A stretch of DNA of 64,000 bases from Maribacter sp. PR1 (GCF_028464145.1 NZ_JAQPCG010000011.1:62001-126000); one strand, 5' to 3'; shown: positions 1 through 11,055, counted from the stretch's first letter. A program made the numbers and translations. Notes: a model not told the origin generated them from the sequence alone.

Positions 1-1532
1 TCCAATCCGTAGGGGTAAGATGGTTTTACTAAATTGGATACCATATACAAGTACTTACCATCTGGAGACCACACCGGGGAGCTTTCGGAAACACCGGTAT
101 TGGTAAGATTTGTGATTTTTTTATCAGAAAGACGAATTACAAAAACATCGGACTCGAAATTCCGGATGGCATTGTAAACAATATGGCTTCCATTGGGAGA
201 GAAATAAGGTTGTGGTGCATACAATGCCCAAAATTCATCCTTTAGTAATAGTTCACTTTTAAAGCTTGAAAGGTCCAACAACCTCAATTCGTCCCTGCCA
301 CTGATGTAAAGCGCTTTTTTAAAGTCCGGATCTATTAATAAATTCACGTTATTTCTTAAATCATCGGTGTGCTGTTTTTCTAAAGTACTTCCGTCCGCTG
401 CAATCGTGAATAGATTGGTATATCCCCTATGGGTACGGTTGTAAAAGAGGGTTTTATTGTCCTTCAACCACAACACTTCCAATACGCGCTCCCCTTTTTT
501 AATGGGAATGTGTTTTATAAATTTCCCTTTGATATCCGAGACAAATAATACTCCTCTGGATACAAATGCCAATTTTTTATTGTCAGGGGAAACAGAAAAG
601 TTGCTGATATTACCTTGAACCTTAAAATCCTGTTTTTTCTTTAAGGTATTATTCCGCGTAATTTTTATAGGTACTTTGGTTGCGGTCCCATTCTTTACGT
701 TATAGGTAAAGATTTGATAGTCTTTACTGAAAACGATTAGTTCCCCGTTGGCACTCACATTTGGACGACCTATGGAGGATTCAAAATCGGTCAATTGACT
801 TTTTTGGTTCCCCCTTATTTGATACAAATTGTATTCGTCATTGGCTTCGTCGGATACAAAAAATAGATTTCCGCTTTTATCCAAGGTGGCCCAAAGGTCT
901 TTTCCGTTGTAAGATGTATATTCTTTATATTCCTTTGTTTCGGGGTTATAAGACTTAATATCCGGATTGTATGCTCCTTTATACCGTTTACGGTGTGTAA
1001 AATTTTTAGCCTCCCAACTTTCATTAAAGAAAATTTCTCCCGTTATCGGGTGGGTAGCAATGTTGGCAACCGTATTAAAATAATTTTGAAACAATCGTTT
1101 AGGAGTATCTCCACTAATGGAAACTTCATATCCCGAATATCTATTGTACCTCGATGACGTAAAATAGATATGTTCAGAATTCCATGACCAGCTATCCATA
1201 TCGTCATTGGCATCGTTAAAGGTGAGTTGCTTTACTTCTCCTCCATCTAAGGGCATAATGAAAACATCTTTATTGCCAAATTGGGTGCCGCTAAAAGCGA
1301 GCCATTTACCATCAGGAGAAATACTCGGTAAGGTTTCATTCCCCTCCATGGCGGTAAGTCGCACGGCTGTTCCACCTTTTGAAGAAACACTCCAAAGGTC
1401 CGAATCATAGCTAAAAATAATTGTGCTGGCGTCTGGCGATAGGGTAGGGTCTAAAAGAAAATAGGATTCCTGGGCCGTACTTATGGTAAAAGAATAAAAG
1501 GTTAAAAAAAATAGGAATAAGAGTTTGTTCAT
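1..1532 (-). CDS. Tricorn-like S41 peptidase, N-terminal part (runs off window)
   Basis: The minus-strand frame stays open from an ATG at 1532 to the window edge, about 510 codons, with no stop, so the gene is truncated by the window. It starts with a signal peptide (MNKLLFLFFLTFYSF, then a cleavage region ending TAQ). After that come PD40/WD40-like beta-propeller repeats with SPDA and SPDGKWLAFSG signatures near residues 30-100. This arrangement is typical of bacterial Tricorn-protease homologues, in which the propeller precedes a PDZ and an S41 serine-protease domain. The protease part is not visible here, so a plain TolB-like propeller protein is an alternative. Probably an exported protein or peptide degrader. 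It is divergent from the BNR pair that follows. Confidence 0.75.
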   Translation of the reverse strand, partial: MNKLLFLFFLTFYSFTISTAQESYFLLDPTLSPDASTIIFSYDSDLWSVSSKGGTAVRLTAMEGNETLPSISPDGKWLAFSGTQFGNKDVFIMPLDGGEVKQLTFNDANDDMDSWSWNSEHIYFTSSRYNRYSGYEVSISGDTPKRLFQNYFNTVANIATHPITGEIFFNESWEAKNFTHRKRYKGAYNPDIKSYNPETKEYKEYTSYNGKDLWATLDKSGNLFFVSDEANDEYNLYQIRGNQKSQLTDFESSIGRPNVSANGELIVFSKDYQIFTYNVKNGTATKVPIKITRNNTLKKKQDFKVQGNISNFSVSPDNKKLAFVSRGVLFVSDIKGKFIKHIPIKKGERVLEVLWLKDNKTLFYNRTHRGYTNLFTIAADGSTLEKQHTDDLRNNVNLLIDPDFKKALYISGRDELRLLDLSSFKSELLLKDEFWALYAPQPYFSPNGSHIVYNAIRNFESDVFVIRLSDKKITNLTNTGVSESSPVWSPDGKYLYMVSNLVKPSYPYGL

Positions 1533-1681
1533 GGCGAATCGATGAATTGAAATTTTATTTACAAAGATGAATGGCTGCAATTATTGACAATTTAACAATT
1601 AACACACGAAAAACTACACTTAGGGGAGTTCTTTAAAACCTTTTTCCTTAATTTAGGGACGACTAATTCAAAGAATTCAAA

Positions 1682-4600
1682 ATGAAACCAAACTACACCT
1701 TATTGGGCCTATGGGCCCTTTTTCTATTATTTTCAAATACTTCGGAAGCACAACGGAGAAACAAATCCAAAAGTGTCAACGTCACCTATCCAGAGGAATT
1801 ATATTCTAGCCTGGACTATCGAGAAATAGGTCCTTTCAGGGGCGGCCGTTCAGCAGCAGTAACCGGTGTTCCGGGGGAACCTAATCTGTATTATTTCGGA
1901 GCCACTGGAGGTGGGGTTTGGAAAACACTGGACGGAGGACGCACCTGGGAAAATATTTCTGACGGTTACTTTGGTGGAAGTATTGGTGCGGTTGAGGTTG
2001 CACAGAGTGATCCAAATGTAATGTATGTCGGCGGCGGAGAACAGACCCTACGAGGTAATGTTTCATCGGGTTACGGAGTTTGGAAAACTGTGGATGCCGG
2101 TAAAACCTGGGAAAAGGCCGGGCTGGAAAAAAGTAGGCATGTACCACGAATCAGGGTGCACCCCACGGATTATAACACAGTATATGCAGCGGTTTTAGGA
2201 GATATTTACAAACCCACCAAGGATAGAGGAGTCTTTAAAAGTACGGACGGTGGAAAGAACTGGAAACAAATACTTTTTGTAAACGAACAGGCTGGTGCAG
2301 TCGATTTGACCTTCGACCCTAACAATCCGAGAATTTTATACGCATCCACTTGGCGTGCACAGCGTACGCCTTATAGTTTGAGTAGTGGTGGAGAAGGTTC
2401 TGCCTTATGGAAAAGTACGGATAGTGGGGAAACTTGGAAGGAAATTTCCAAGAACGAGGGCTTCCCAACGGATACTTTGGGGATTATCGGCGTAGCAGTT
2501 TCCCCTAAAAATTCAGAGAGGGTTTGGGCCATTGTAGAAAATAAAGAAAAAGGTGGACTGTACCGTTCCGAGGACGGTGGGAAAAAATGGACGCTTGTCA
2601 ATAGCGACCGTAGTTTAAGACAACGTGCCTGGTATTACACACGCGTATATGCAGATACCCAGGATGAGGATGTGGTTTATGTACTAAATGTAAGTTATCA
2701 TAAATCTACGGATGGAGGTAAAACCTTTAAGTCATTCAACGCACCACATGGAGACCATCACGATTTATGGATATCCCCAGAGGATGGGCAACGCATGATT
2801 ATTGGCGATGATGGAGGTGCCCAGATTTCCTATGACGGCGGGGAGACTTGGAGTACCTATTACAATCAACCAACGGCTCAATTTTACCGGGTTACTACGG
2901 ACAACCATTTTCCATATCGGATCTATGTGGCGCAACAGGATAATTCTACCTTGCGAGTGAACCACAGGAGTGATGGTTCTGCTATAACAGAGGATGATTG
3001 GGAAGAAACGGCAGGGGGTGAATCCGCTTGGATAGCCGTAGACCCTGAAAATGACGATATCGTGTATGGAGGTAGTTACGATGGTTTTCTTACCCGTGTC
3101 AATCATGAAAAGGGAACGGTTAGAGGAATAAATGTATGGCCAGATAATCCAATGGGTGCTGGTGCGGAGGCCATGAAGTATCGATTTCAATGGAATTTTC
3201 CTATTTTATTCAGTAGGCACGATCCAAATAAACTTTATACCTTCTCCAACCATGTACACATGACCACCAATGAAGGGCAAAGTTGGGAAGTCTTAAGTGG
3301 CGACCTTACCAGGAACGACCCCACCAAGTTAGGTTCCAGTGGTGGACCCATCACCCAGGATAATACCAGTGTAGAATACTACTGTACCATCTTTACGGCC
3401 AATGAAAGTCCTTTAAAGGAAGGCTTACTTTGGGTAGGTAGTGATGACGGGTTAATCCATGTAACAAAAGACGGTGGCGAAACATGGGAAAATGTCACCC
3501 CCGCTAATATGCCGGAGTGGAATATGATCAACAGTATAGAGCCTTCTTATTTTGACGAAGGAACTTGTTACGTGGCAGCTACGCGATACAAATTAGGTGA
3601 TTTTCAACCTTATTTATATAAAACGACTGATTATGGTAAAACATGGACCAAGATTACCAATGGCATCGATGCAGAACATTTTACCCGAGTTGTTCGGGAA
3701 GATCCCAAAAGAAAGGGATTGCTTTATGCAGGAACGGAAACAGGTATATATATTTCCTTTGATGATGGAGCCAATTGGAATTCCTTTCAGATGAACCTGC
3801 CCATTGTACCAATCACGGATTTGACCATTAAGGATGATAATCTTATAGTGGCCACTCAAGGTAGAAGTCTTTGGATGATCGATGATTTAACCGTGTTACA
3901 TCAGTTGGACGAGAATAAGAAGGGTTCCGGAAATATTCTTTACAAACCAAAAGAAACATATCGTACAAAGGGACGGGCTTCAAGTAGGCTATCCAAAACT
4001 TCAGGTCAAAACCATCCTAATGGTGTGGTAACCCATTTTTACTTAAAAAATCTCAGTGAAAAGGACAGTGTACATCTAACGTACACTTCAATGGCAGGCG
4101 ATACTTTGGCCACATACAATAACTTTTCAAAGGAAAAGGATAAAAAACTCGAGGTAAAGAAAGGCGGAAATACCTTTGTTTGGGATACTCGGGGGAAAGG
4201 GGCGAAACTATTGGATGGTATGATCCTTTGGTGGGCCAATTTAGATGGTCCAAAGGCGGTTCCAGGCAGCTATAAGGTACATCTTAACGTTAATGGAGAT
4301 ACCAATACGGAAACCTTCAAAATTGTTCCGGATCCGAGGGCAGAAGCATCTGTTGCAGATATGCAAAAACAGTACGACTTTATTACCGATATCAATACCA
4401 CTATTGATAAGGCCCATAAATCCATAGAAAAGATTAGGAACGTTACTGCTCAATTAGATGCATTTACCAAACAGTATGCGGACAACGAGTCCACTAAGGA
4501 GCTTATTGAAAAGGCCAAGAAGATGAAGGAAAGCCTTGGTGAAGTGGAAAAGGCCCTATATCAAACAAAGAACAGAAGTAGGCAAGACCCATTGAACTTC

Positions 4601-4813
4601 CCAATCAAATTGACCAATAAATTAGGGCATCTAAACAGCTTGGTGGCGATTGATGATTTTCCGCCAACGGATCAGGATATTCAGGTAAAAAATGAGCTTA
4701 CGGCTCAAATCAATGAGGAGTTGGAGAAGTTTGACGCGGTAATGTCCAACGAACTCAAGGAGTTTAATTCTTCTTTTAATGCATTGGGACTTAAATATTT
4801 GTTTGTTGAATAA
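1682..4813 (+). CDS. Exported BNR/VPS10 (sortilin-like) beta-propeller protein, copy 1
   Basis: 1043 residues with an N-terminal signal peptide (cleavage near SEAQRR, residue 24). The body carries about eleven Asp-box repeats of the S/T-x-D-x-G-x-T-W type, for example TLDGGRTW, STDGGKNW, SEDGGKKW, TKDGGETW and TTDYGKTW, spread over residues 80-700. That predicts one or two large beta-propellers of the VPS10/sortilin or BNR sialidase-like fold. The last 180 residues are charged and helical, possibly a coiled coil. Such proteins are often annotated as glycosyl hydrolases, but I see no catalytic signature, so ligand binding or protein handling in the envelope is as likely. The next gene, 23 bp downstream, is a full-length paralogue, and the two probably form an operon. 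Confidence 0.85.
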   Translation: MKPNYTLLGLWALFLLFSNTSEAQRRNKSKSVNVTYPEELYSSLDYREIGPFRGGRSAAVTGVPGEPNLYYFGATGGGVWKTLDGGRTWENISDGYFGGSIGAVEVAQSDPNVMYVGGGEQTLRGNVSSGYGVWKTVDAGKTWEKAGLEKSRHVPRIRVHPTDYNTVYAAVLGDIYKPTKDRGVFKSTDGGKNWKQILFVNEQAGAVDLTFDPNNPRILYASTWRAQRTPYSLSSGGEGSALWKSTDSGETWKEISKNEGFPTDTLGIIGVAVSPKNSERVWAIVENKEKGGLYRSEDGGKKWTLVNSDRSLRQRAWYYTRVYADTQDEDVVYVLNVSYHKSTDGGKTFKSFNAPHGDHHDLWISPEDGQRMIIGDDGGAQISYDGGETWSTYYNQPTAQFYRVTTDNHFPYRIYVAQQDNSTLRVNHRSDGSAITEDDWEETAGGESAWIAVDPENDDIVYGGSYDGFLTRVNHEKGTVRGINVWPDNPMGAGAEAMKYRFQWNFPILFSRHDPNKLYTFSNHVHMTTNEGQSWEVLSGDLTRNDPTKLGSSGGPITQDNTSVEYYCTIFTANESPLKEGLLWVGSDDGLIHVTKDGGETWENVTPANMPEWNMINSIEPSYFDEGTCYVAATRYKLGDFQPYLYKTTDYGKTWTKITNGIDAEHFTRVVREDPKRKGLLYAGTETGIYISFDDGANWNSFQMNLPIVPITDLTIKDDNLIVATQGRSLWMIDDLTVLHQLDENKKGSGNILYKPKETYRTKGRASSRLSKTSGQNHPNGVVTHFYLKNLSEKDSVHLTYTSMAGDTLATYNNFSKEKDKKLEVKKGGNTFVWDTRGKGAKLLDGMILWWANLDGPKAVPGSYKVHLNVNGDTNTETFKIVPDPRAEASVADMQKQYDFITDINTTIDKAHKSIEKIRNVTAQLDAFTKQYADNESTKELIEKAKKMKESLGEVEKALYQTKNRSRQDPLNFPIKLTNKLGHLNSLVAIDDFPPTDQDIQVKNELTAQINEELEKFDAVMSNELKEFNSSFNALGLKYLFVE

Positions 4814-4836
4814 TGAGGGAGTTAAAATAATTTAAA

Positions 4837-7800
4837 ATGAAGAAACCGAATAAAATATTACTTTTTCTTGGGTGTACGTTAGCCACGCTGGTTGGTTTTT
4901 CGCAAACAGCCAATGACTATTTTCAATCGATGAAATATCGGAACATTGGTCCTTTTCGAGGGGGAAGGTCTGTGACTGCTTCCGGCGTGGTCAATGACCC
5001 GATGACCTACTATATGGGAACTACCGGTGGTGGCCTGTGGAAAACGGAGACGGCCGGACAAAAATGGGAGAATATTTCAGACGGCTACTTTAAAACAGGT
5101 TCTGTTGGTGCGGTTGCTGTTTCCAAATCCAACCCTAATGTCCTCTATTGCGGTATGGGAGAGCATGCTCCTAGAGGGGTGATGACTTCTTATGGTGACG
5201 GGGTCTATAAATCTACAGATGGTGGAAGAACTTGGCATTATTTAGGTTTGGAGAAAACACAGCATATTTCCAGAATTCTTATTCATCCAACGAACCCTGA
5301 TATTGTTTATGTGGCCGCTCAAGGAGCCTTATTTGAAGGTAATCCCGAAAGAGGTATCTATAAATCGGTAGATGGAGGAAAAACGTGGAAAAACACCCTA
5401 TTCGTCAATGACCTGACCGGAGCTGCGGAGCTTTCCATGGATTCCAACTTTCCAGAAATTATGTATGCGGCCATGTGGGAACATCAGCGTAAACCAAATA
5501 TCGTTATCAGTGGTGGAGCAGGCAGTGGTCTTTATAAATCTACCGATGCAGGGGAGACCTGGACAAAAATTCATGAAGGGCTTCCGGAAGAAAAGGGAAA
5601 AATGGCCATTGCGGTGAGTCCGGCCAATTCCAACAAAGTATATGCTTTGATAGAGAGTGATTCCAATTCGGATAAAGGTGGACTTTTTGTCTCCAATGAT
5701 GCCGGTGAATCTTGGTCCATGGTCAGCGGTGACAATAGATTGGTGCAACGCGCCTGGTATTACATTGAAGTGTTTGCAGACCCCAATGACGAGGATACCG
5801 TATATGTTTTAAGTGCCTCGATGTTCCGTTCCGAGGATGGAGGTAAAACTTGGGAAACAATTAATGTTCCCCATGGTGACACCCATGACCTGTGGATTAA
5901 TCCAGAGAATTCTAAAAACATGGTTTTAGCGGATGATGGTGGGGCAACCATCACTTTTGACTACGGAAAAACTTGGTCCTCCCAGGATAATATGCCTACG
6001 GCCCAGTTCTACAGAATTAGTGTGGATAACTTGTTTCCGTACAATATCTATGGTGGCCAGCAAGATAATACATCGGTTCGTATTGCGAGTTTGTCCTTGG
6101 GCAGGGGTGGAATTTCGGAACAAGATTGGACCTACGCTGCGGGAGGTGAAAGTGCCTTTTTGGCCTTTGACCCGGATGATCCAAGATATGTGTTGGGAGG
6201 CAGTTACTTGGGAACTATTGAAGTATTGGATATGGATACCAAAAGTTCCACTAACGTTATGGCGGCCCCTATTCAATATCTTGGACGTGAAGCCAGAAAT
6301 ATGAAATATCTTTATAACTGGAATGCCCCTATTATTGGCTCAATTCACGAGCCTGGCACCTATTATCACGGAGCTCAATTAGTACTAAGAACCCGAGACA
6401 TGGGAGTAACTTGGGAGGAAATTTCACCTGATCTTACGAGGGACATTGACGAAAAGCAAGGAAACGGTGGTGGTCCATATACCAATGAGGCCGTTGGTGC
6501 AGAGAACTACGGAACCTTAGCCTATATGATAGAATCTCCACATGAAAAGGGAGTTTTTTGGACAGGGAGCGATGACGGATTGGTGCATATTACCAAAAAC
6601 GGAGAGGAAACTTGGGAAAATGTCACCCCTAAGGGATTAGGAGAGACCTTGATCAATGCTATTGAGGTATCACCTCATGATTCGGCCACGGCCTATATCG
6701 CAACAACCCGATACAAGTTTAACGATTATACCCCGGCACTTTACAAAACAACCGACTATGGTAAAACCTGGACCAATATTAGTTCAGGGATTCCATATGG
6801 GGCCTTTACCAGGGTGGTAAGGGAGGATGAAAAGAAAAAGGACCTGCTATATGCCGGGACCGAACAGGGCATGTATATTTCTTGGAACGGAGGAAAGACC
6901 TGGGAACCTTTCCAATTGAATTTACCGGTAACTCCCGTGTTGGACTTAAAAGTGCATCAGGGTGATTTAATTGTGGCAACTTCTGGCCGTTCTTTTTGGA
7001 TATTGGATAATCTGGATGCTTTAACGCAATATGAACCTTCCAATAAAGGTCTGAAAATCTTAAAACCAAGCCCTGCCTATGCAGGATCGTGGGGAAGTCC
7101 TCTTTCAACAAACTCCAAAGAAATAAAGGCAACCGATGCTTTTGAAGGAGTAAACCCTGCAAATGGTATGGTACTTTATTATGAATTGCCCAAATTGGGG
7201 GATTCTACTAAGGTTACTATGAAAATCAAGGATTCAAAGGGTAAATTAGTACGAAGCTTTAGTTCTGAGAAGGACAAGGACTATATACCACATAATGGAG
7301 GAGGAGCTCCTCCGGCATCCGTTCTGCCTAAAGAACAGGGATTAAACCGTTTTGTTTGGGACATGGGCCATGCCATTGTTCCGGGGATACCTGGAGTGTA
7401 TATAGAAGCCGGCTTTAGGGGACATAAAGCCATCCCGGGCAAATATACTTTAGAACTTACCGTAGGGGAGGAAACGGTAAGCACACAAGGGGAAATCAAA
7501 GCCATTCCAACCATTGAGATGAAGCCTGGGCAGTTTGAGGAGTATGACGAATTGATGGGTGAAATGGAGCAGAAGATTACCGAGATGCATACCATGGTCA
7601 ATTCACTCTACAAAGTACAAAAGGAACTAAAAGAAGTACTTTCAAGTATGGAAGACGAATCCTTAAAAGCCAAGGGTCAGGCACTTTTGGATAAAATGAA
7701 GGTGTGGGATGAGGATATGGTACAACGAAAGTCACAGGCCTATGACGATGTGGAAAATTTCCCGAATAAGTTTACCGCAGAGTATTTGTTTCTATTAAAC

Positions 7801-7971
7801 CAGACCAGTGGAAGTATACCACGGGTGAACAAATCGAATTTAGACCGAAAGAAGGAATTGGACCAACAATGGACTATACTCAAGTCAAGAGGGCAGGAGT
7901 TGATTAAAGAAGATATTCCCGCTTTTAATAGTGTACTCTGGGAAGCTGGAATTGGGGCGCTACGGTTATGA
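4837..7971 (+). CDS. Exported BNR/VPS10 (sortilin-like) beta-propeller protein, copy 2
   Basis: 1044 residues, collinear with the preceding gene over its whole length. Shared landmarks include the N-terminal IGPFRGGRS block, about eleven Asp boxes ([40 protein letters not shown] and others), the FTRVVRED segment near residue 660 and a helical C-terminal domain. A signal peptide ends near GFSQ (residue 23). The pair arose by tandem duplication, but the copies have diverged strongly, which suggests different ligands and not simple dosage. Family relatives are common, often in several copies, in Bacteroidota genomes. The enzymatic role is unknown. The gene ends 77 bp before hemJ. Confidence 0.85.
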   Translation: MKKPNKILLFLGCTLATLVGFSQTANDYFQSMKYRNIGPFRGGRSVTASGVVNDPMTYYMGTTGGGLWKTETAGQKWENISDGYFKTGSVGAVAVSKSNPNVLYCGMGEHAPRGVMTSYGDGVYKSTDGGRTWHYLGLEKTQHISRILIHPTNPDIVYVAAQGALFEGNPERGIYKSVDGGKTWKNTLFVNDLTGAAELSMDSNFPEIMYAAMWEHQRKPNIVISGGAGSGLYKSTDAGETWTKIHEGLPEEKGKMAIAVSPANSNKVYALIESDSNSDKGGLFVSNDAGESWSMVSGDNRLVQRAWYYIEVFADPNDEDTVYVLSASMFRSEDGGKTWETINVPHGDTHDLWINPENSKNMVLADDGGATITFDYGKTWSSQDNMPTAQFYRISVDNLFPYNIYGGQQDNTSVRIASLSLGRGGISEQDWTYAAGGESAFLAFDPDDPRYVLGGSYLGTIEVLDMDTKSSTNVMAAPIQYLGREARNMKYLYNWNAPIIGSIHEPGTYYHGAQLVLRTRDMGVTWEEISPDLTRDIDEKQGNGGGPYTNEAVGAENYGTLAYMIESPHEKGVFWTGSDDGLVHITKNGEETWENVTPKGLGETLINAIEVSPHDSATAYIATTRYKFNDYTPALYKTTDYGKTWTNISSGIPYGAFTRVVREDEKKKDLLYAGTEQGMYISWNGGKTWEPFQLNLPVTPVLDLKVHQGDLIVATSGRSFWILDNLDALTQYEPSNKGLKILKPSPAYAGSWGSPLSTNSKEIKATDAFEGVNPANGMVLYYELPKLGDSTKVTMKIKDSKGKLVRSFSSEKDKDYIPHNGGGAPPASVLPKEQGLNRFVWDMGHAIVPGIPGVYIEAGFRGHKAIPGKYTLELTVGEETVSTQGEIKAIPTIEMKPGQFEEYDELMGEMEQKITEMHTMVNSLYKVQKELKEVLSSMEDESLKAKGQALLDKMKVWDEDMVQRKSQAYDDVENFPNKFTAEYLFLLNQTSGSIPRVNKSNLDRKKELDQQWTILKSRGQELIKEDIPAFNSVLWEAGIGALRL

Positions 7972-8012
7972 GTTTCGGTTCATATCCAAAGGTGCTAATC
8001 TTTTGTATTTGC

Positions 8013-8020
8013 TACCTTTG
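8013..8020 (+). promoter_or_regulatory. Bacteroidota -7 promoter element before hemJ
   Basis: TACCTTTG matches the Bacteroidota -7 consensus TAnnTTTG exactly and lies 28 bp before the hemJ ATG. I see no good -33 TTTG at the usual spacing. Confidence 0.35.
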
Positions 8021-8048
8021 ATTTTATTAGCCTAAGACCATAAACTTC

Positions 8049-8600
8049 ATGTCGGAATACTATAATTATATCAAGGCCTTGCATCTCATTTTTGTAATAA
8101 CATGGTTTGCAGGGCTTTTTTATATACCACGATTGTTTATTTATCATATTGAGGCCCATCAAAAACCATCCCCTGAAAAAGAAATATTAAGTGAGCAACT
8201 TAAATTGATGACCAAACGCTTATGGTACATTATCACATGGCCATCAGCCATATTGGCTACAATGTTTGCTGTGTGGCTTTTAATACTGTTTCCTCAATGG
8301 TTGCAGCAGTCTTGGATGCATATAAAACTGGGTTTTGTGGTTTTGCTTATAGCGTATCATATAAAAAACCATTTGATTTTTAAAAAGTTCCAGAAGAATG
8401 AAATCAACTACACTTCCAATTACATGCGCATTTGGAACGAGGGTGCCACATTGATACTTTTTTCGGTTGTCTTCTTAGTAATTCTAAAAGGTACCTTTAA
8501 TTGGATTTTTGGTGTTGTGGGTATATTAGTTTTAGGTATTTTGTTGATGTTGGGTATTAAACTCTATAAGAGAATTAGGAACAAAAACCCAAAAGCTTAA
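8049..8600 (+). CDS. hemJ: Protoporphyrinogen IX oxidase HemJ (CopD-like membrane protein)
   Basis: 183 residues and four predicted membrane helices (about 8-25, 60-85, 90-105 and 130-165), the usual size and layout of the HemJ (UPF0093/CopD-domain) family. The N-terminal helix contains the family signature LHLIFVITWFAGLFYIPR, with a conserved His at residue 12 expected to bind heme. HemJ oxidises protoporphyrinogen IX to protoporphyrin IX in heme synthesis and replaces HemG/HemY in many bacteria. It is a monocistronic-looking gene with its own candidate promoter. The next gene begins 188 bp later. Confidence 0.88.
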   Translation: MSEYYNYIKALHLIFVITWFAGLFYIPRLFIYHIEAHQKPSPEKEILSEQLKLMTKRLWYIITWPSAILATMFAVWLLILFPQWLQQSWMHIKLGFVVLLIAYHIKNHLIFKKFQKNEINYTSNYMRIWNEGATLILFSVVFLVILKGTFNWIFGVVGILVLGILLMLGIKLYKRIRNKNPKA

Positions 8601-8763
8601 AAGAGTTGACCCAAATCTTTGAGGAAGGTTCTCCAATTTTGGATTGTACCGATAGACGGAAATGAACCGTATTTATTGTTCTTTATTTTTAGCTTGAGCT
8701 TGATTCATGAGATTGAACCTGCTTATGATTTTTTCCAAAAACTTTCTTTGGTGTGATATTTGC

Positions 8764-8771
8764 TAACTTTG
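8764..8771 (+). promoter_or_regulatory. -7 promoter element before the histidine kinase
   Basis: TAACTTTG matches TAnnTTTG, with a near-consensus TTTC 17 bp upstream at 8743-8746. It sits 17 bp before the TTG start of the kinase, so the leader would be very short. Confidence 0.4.
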
Positions 8772-8788
8772 AATGAAACACGAGTCCT

Positions 8789-10261
8789 TTGTTAAGCAGA
8801 TTTTCTTTACGGTCACGCATTTTTGTATCAATGATTCTATTGGTGCTTATTGCATCTGTACTCATATTGGGCGTTACCATCTATCAGTTTAGAGAGATCA
8901 ATATCGATTATCATGAAAACCGAATGGTTCGTAAAGAAGAACAGATCAGACAAAGTATAGACCTAACCATACAGAAGACCACATATCCTGTTACTACGGA
9001 AAACTTAGGACTTATTTTTAAAGACGATATTTATGAGATTGCCGTGGTGCAAAACATGAATTTCAACATATATTCCTTGGATGGACAACTAATTAAAAGT
9101 TCCCGACCTAAGCTTGATAATGACCCAATTTCCCTTTGTTTGGACCCAGAGGTTTTGAACCAGCTCGATACTAGTATTGATAAAAGGTATGTGGAAAAAA
9201 ACACTGCTGCAGGGGATCAATATCAGGCATCATATACTTATATCTCTGATCGTCAGTTTAAACCTATTGGCATACTTAACCTCCCCTATTTTGAGGATAA
9301 TTCCTTTAACGACAAGGAGCTATATGAATTCTTGGCAAGATTAGGTGGTGTATATTTTTTAATGCTGATTCTGGCCATAGTCCTTGCTTTCTTTATTTCC
9401 AAATATATAACACGTTCCCTGGAGACGATCAGTGATATGATGGAACGAACAGATCTCACCCGAAGAAACGAAAAGATTCATTTAGATAAACCAGGTGAGG
9501 AAATTGAAAAACTAATTTCGTCCTATAATGCCATGATCGACGAATTAAGCCAAAGTGCGGCAAAATTGGCAAAAAGTGAACGGGAACAAGCTTGGAGAGA
9601 AATGGCCAAGCAGGTGGCCCATGAAATTAAAAATCCGTTAACGCCTATGCGTTTGAGCGTTCAAAGTTTTGAACGTAAGTTCGACCCAAATGATCCAGAT
9701 GTTAAGGATAAGGTAGCCGAATACTCCAAAACACTTATACAGCAAATAGATACCATGAGTAGTATTGCTTCAGCTTTTTCCAGTTTTGCTGAAATGCCCG
9801 CACAACAAAATGAAACCCTGAATGTGGTCAAAATTGTAAAATTGGCTTTGGATATATTCAATGAGGATTATATCCATTTTATTGCAGAGGAGGAGGAAAT
9901 AATCGCAAAATTGGACCGCACCCAATTAATACGAGTCGTAACCAATTTAGTTAAGAACGCTATCCAAGCCATCCCGGAAGATAATACTAACCCTAGGATA
10001 TTGGTTTCGGTTGCCGTTGATGGTGATATGGTAAAAATTTCGGTGGCAGATAACGGTATTGGAATACAAAAGGAGGTCGAGGATAAGATATTTGAACCAA
10101 AATTTACAACCAAAACTAGTGGCATGGGACTTGGATTGGTTATGGTAAAGAATATTGTGGAAACCTATAAGGGGATTATTAACTTTACTTCCCAACCAGG
10201 CAAGGGAACCGTGTTCTGTGTTAAATTTCCCAGGGCAGGGAATATGATAACGATAAAATAA
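8789..10261 (+). CDS. NtrY-like membrane sensor histidine kinase
   Basis: 490 residues: membrane helix at 12-33, extracytoplasmic sensor region at about 35-183, second helix at 185-205, HAMP linker to about 255, then a HisKA domain with REMAKQVAHEIKNPLTPMRL (phospho-acceptor His278) and a HATPase_c domain with N box NLVKNAIQAI, G1 DNGIGI and G2 GMGLGL. The HEIKNPLTP wording is typical of NtrY/PilS-type kinases. The start is a TTG at 8789. An in-frame TGA lies five codons upstream, and the first in-frame ATG (8831) falls inside the first membrane helix, so TTG is the better start. No response regulator is adjacent, so this is an orphan kinase here. The crotonase gene follows after 11 bp. Confidence 0.87.
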   Translation: MLSRFSLRSRIFVSMILLVLIASVLILGVTIYQFREINIDYHENRMVRKEEQIRQSIDLTIQKTTYPVTTENLGLIFKDDIYEIAVVQNMNFNIYSLDGQLIKSSRPKLDNDPISLCLDPEVLNQLDTSIDKRYVEKNTAAGDQYQASYTYISDRQFKPIGILNLPYFEDNSFNDKELYEFLARLGGVYFLMLILAIVLAFFISKYITRSLETISDMMERTDLTRRNEKIHLDKPGEEIEKLISSYNAMIDELSQSAAKLAKSEREQAWREMAKQVAHEIKNPLTPMRLSVQSFERKFDPNDPDVKDKVAEYSKTLIQQIDTMSSIASAFSSFAEMPAQQNETLNVVKIVKLALDIFNEDYIHFIAEEEEIIAKLDRTQLIRVVTNLVKNAIQAIPEDNTNPRILVSVAVDGDMVKISVADNGIGIQKEVEDKIFEPKFTTKTSGMGLGLVMVKNIVETYKGIINFTSQPGKGTVFCVKFPRAGNMITIK

Positions 10262-10272
10262 ATTAAAAAAAG

Positions 10273-11055
10273 ATGTCTTACGAAACAATTCTTTTAGAAG
10301 TAGATGAGTCCATCGCTACAGTGACTATTAATAGGCCAAAAAAGTTAAATGCTTTAAATCGGGAAACCATTCAAGAACTTCACGAGGTAGTCTCCGAACT
10401 GGAAAAGGATTCAAAGATTAAGGTGATAATCATCACTGGAAGTGGTGAAAAAGCCTTTGTGGCAGGTGCGGATATTTCCGAGTTTGCCGATTTCTCTGTA
10501 AAAAAAGGGAAAAAACTGGCTGCTAAGGGACAAGGAATATTGTTCGACTTTATAGAAAATTTGTCCAAACCTGTGATAGCAGCGGTCAATGGTTTTGCCT
10601 TGGGCGGCGGTCTGGAGTTAGCAATGGCATGTCATTTCAGAATTGCAAGTGAGAATGCCAAAATGGGGTTGCCAGAGGTTTCTTTAGGTGTTATTCCAGG
10701 TTATGGAGGAACACAACGTCTTCCACAATTGGTGGGTAAGGGAAGGGCAATGGAAATGATAATGACCGCAGGTATGATTACGGCCGAACAGGCCAATAAC
10801 TATGGATTGGTTAACCATGTGGTACCTCAGGAGGAATTACTACCGCTTTGCTCCAAAATAGCACATAAAATAACTAATAATTCCAGTGTTGCCATTTCTT
10901 ATGCAATAAAAGCGGTAAATGCGGGTTTTATGAATACTGTAAATGGTTACGAGCAGGAAATTGATGCTTTTGGAGCGTGTTTTGGAACGAATGACTTTAG
11001 TGAAGGCACTACCGCATTTTTGGAGAAAAGAAAAGCTGAGTTTCCAGGTTCGTAG
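10273..11055 (+). CDS. Enoyl-CoA hydratase/isomerase (crotonase family)
   Basis: 260 residues, the standard length for short-chain enoyl-CoA hydratase. The CoA/oxyanion-hole segments AFVAGADI (61-68) and ALGGGLELAMA are present, and both catalytic glutamates of crotonase are in place: Glu115 in GGGLELA and Glu135 in GLPEVSLGVIPGYGGTQRL. It should hydrate trans-2-enoyl-CoA in fatty-acid or amino-acid catabolism in the cytoplasm. It follows the sensor kinase by 11 bp, with an A-rich stretch AAAAAAAG before the ATG, and is probably cotranscribed with it. Substrate chain length cannot be read from the sequence. Confidence 0.9.
   Translation: MSYETILLEVDESIATVTINRPKKLNALNRETIQELHEVVSELEKDSKIKVIIITGSGEKAFVAGADISEFADFSVKKGKKLAAKGQGILFDFIENLSKPVIAAVNGFALGGGLELAMACHFRIASENAKMGLPEVSLGVIPGYGGTQRLPQLVGKGRAMEMIMTAGMITAEQANNYGLVNHVVPQEELLPLCSKIAHKITNNSSVAISYAIKAVNAGFMNTVNGYEQEIDAFGACFGTNDFSEGTTAFLEKRKAEFPGS

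Noticed and set aside
761-1410. Short open frames on both strands in the first 1.5 kb
   Set aside because: All are shadows inside the minus-strand Tricorn-like frame, which is open without interruption to the window edge and has a signal peptide and propeller motifs.
2765-3190. A 141-codon minus-strand open frame
   Set aside because: Lies inside the first BNR protein gene in antisense; low-complexity shadow with no family features.
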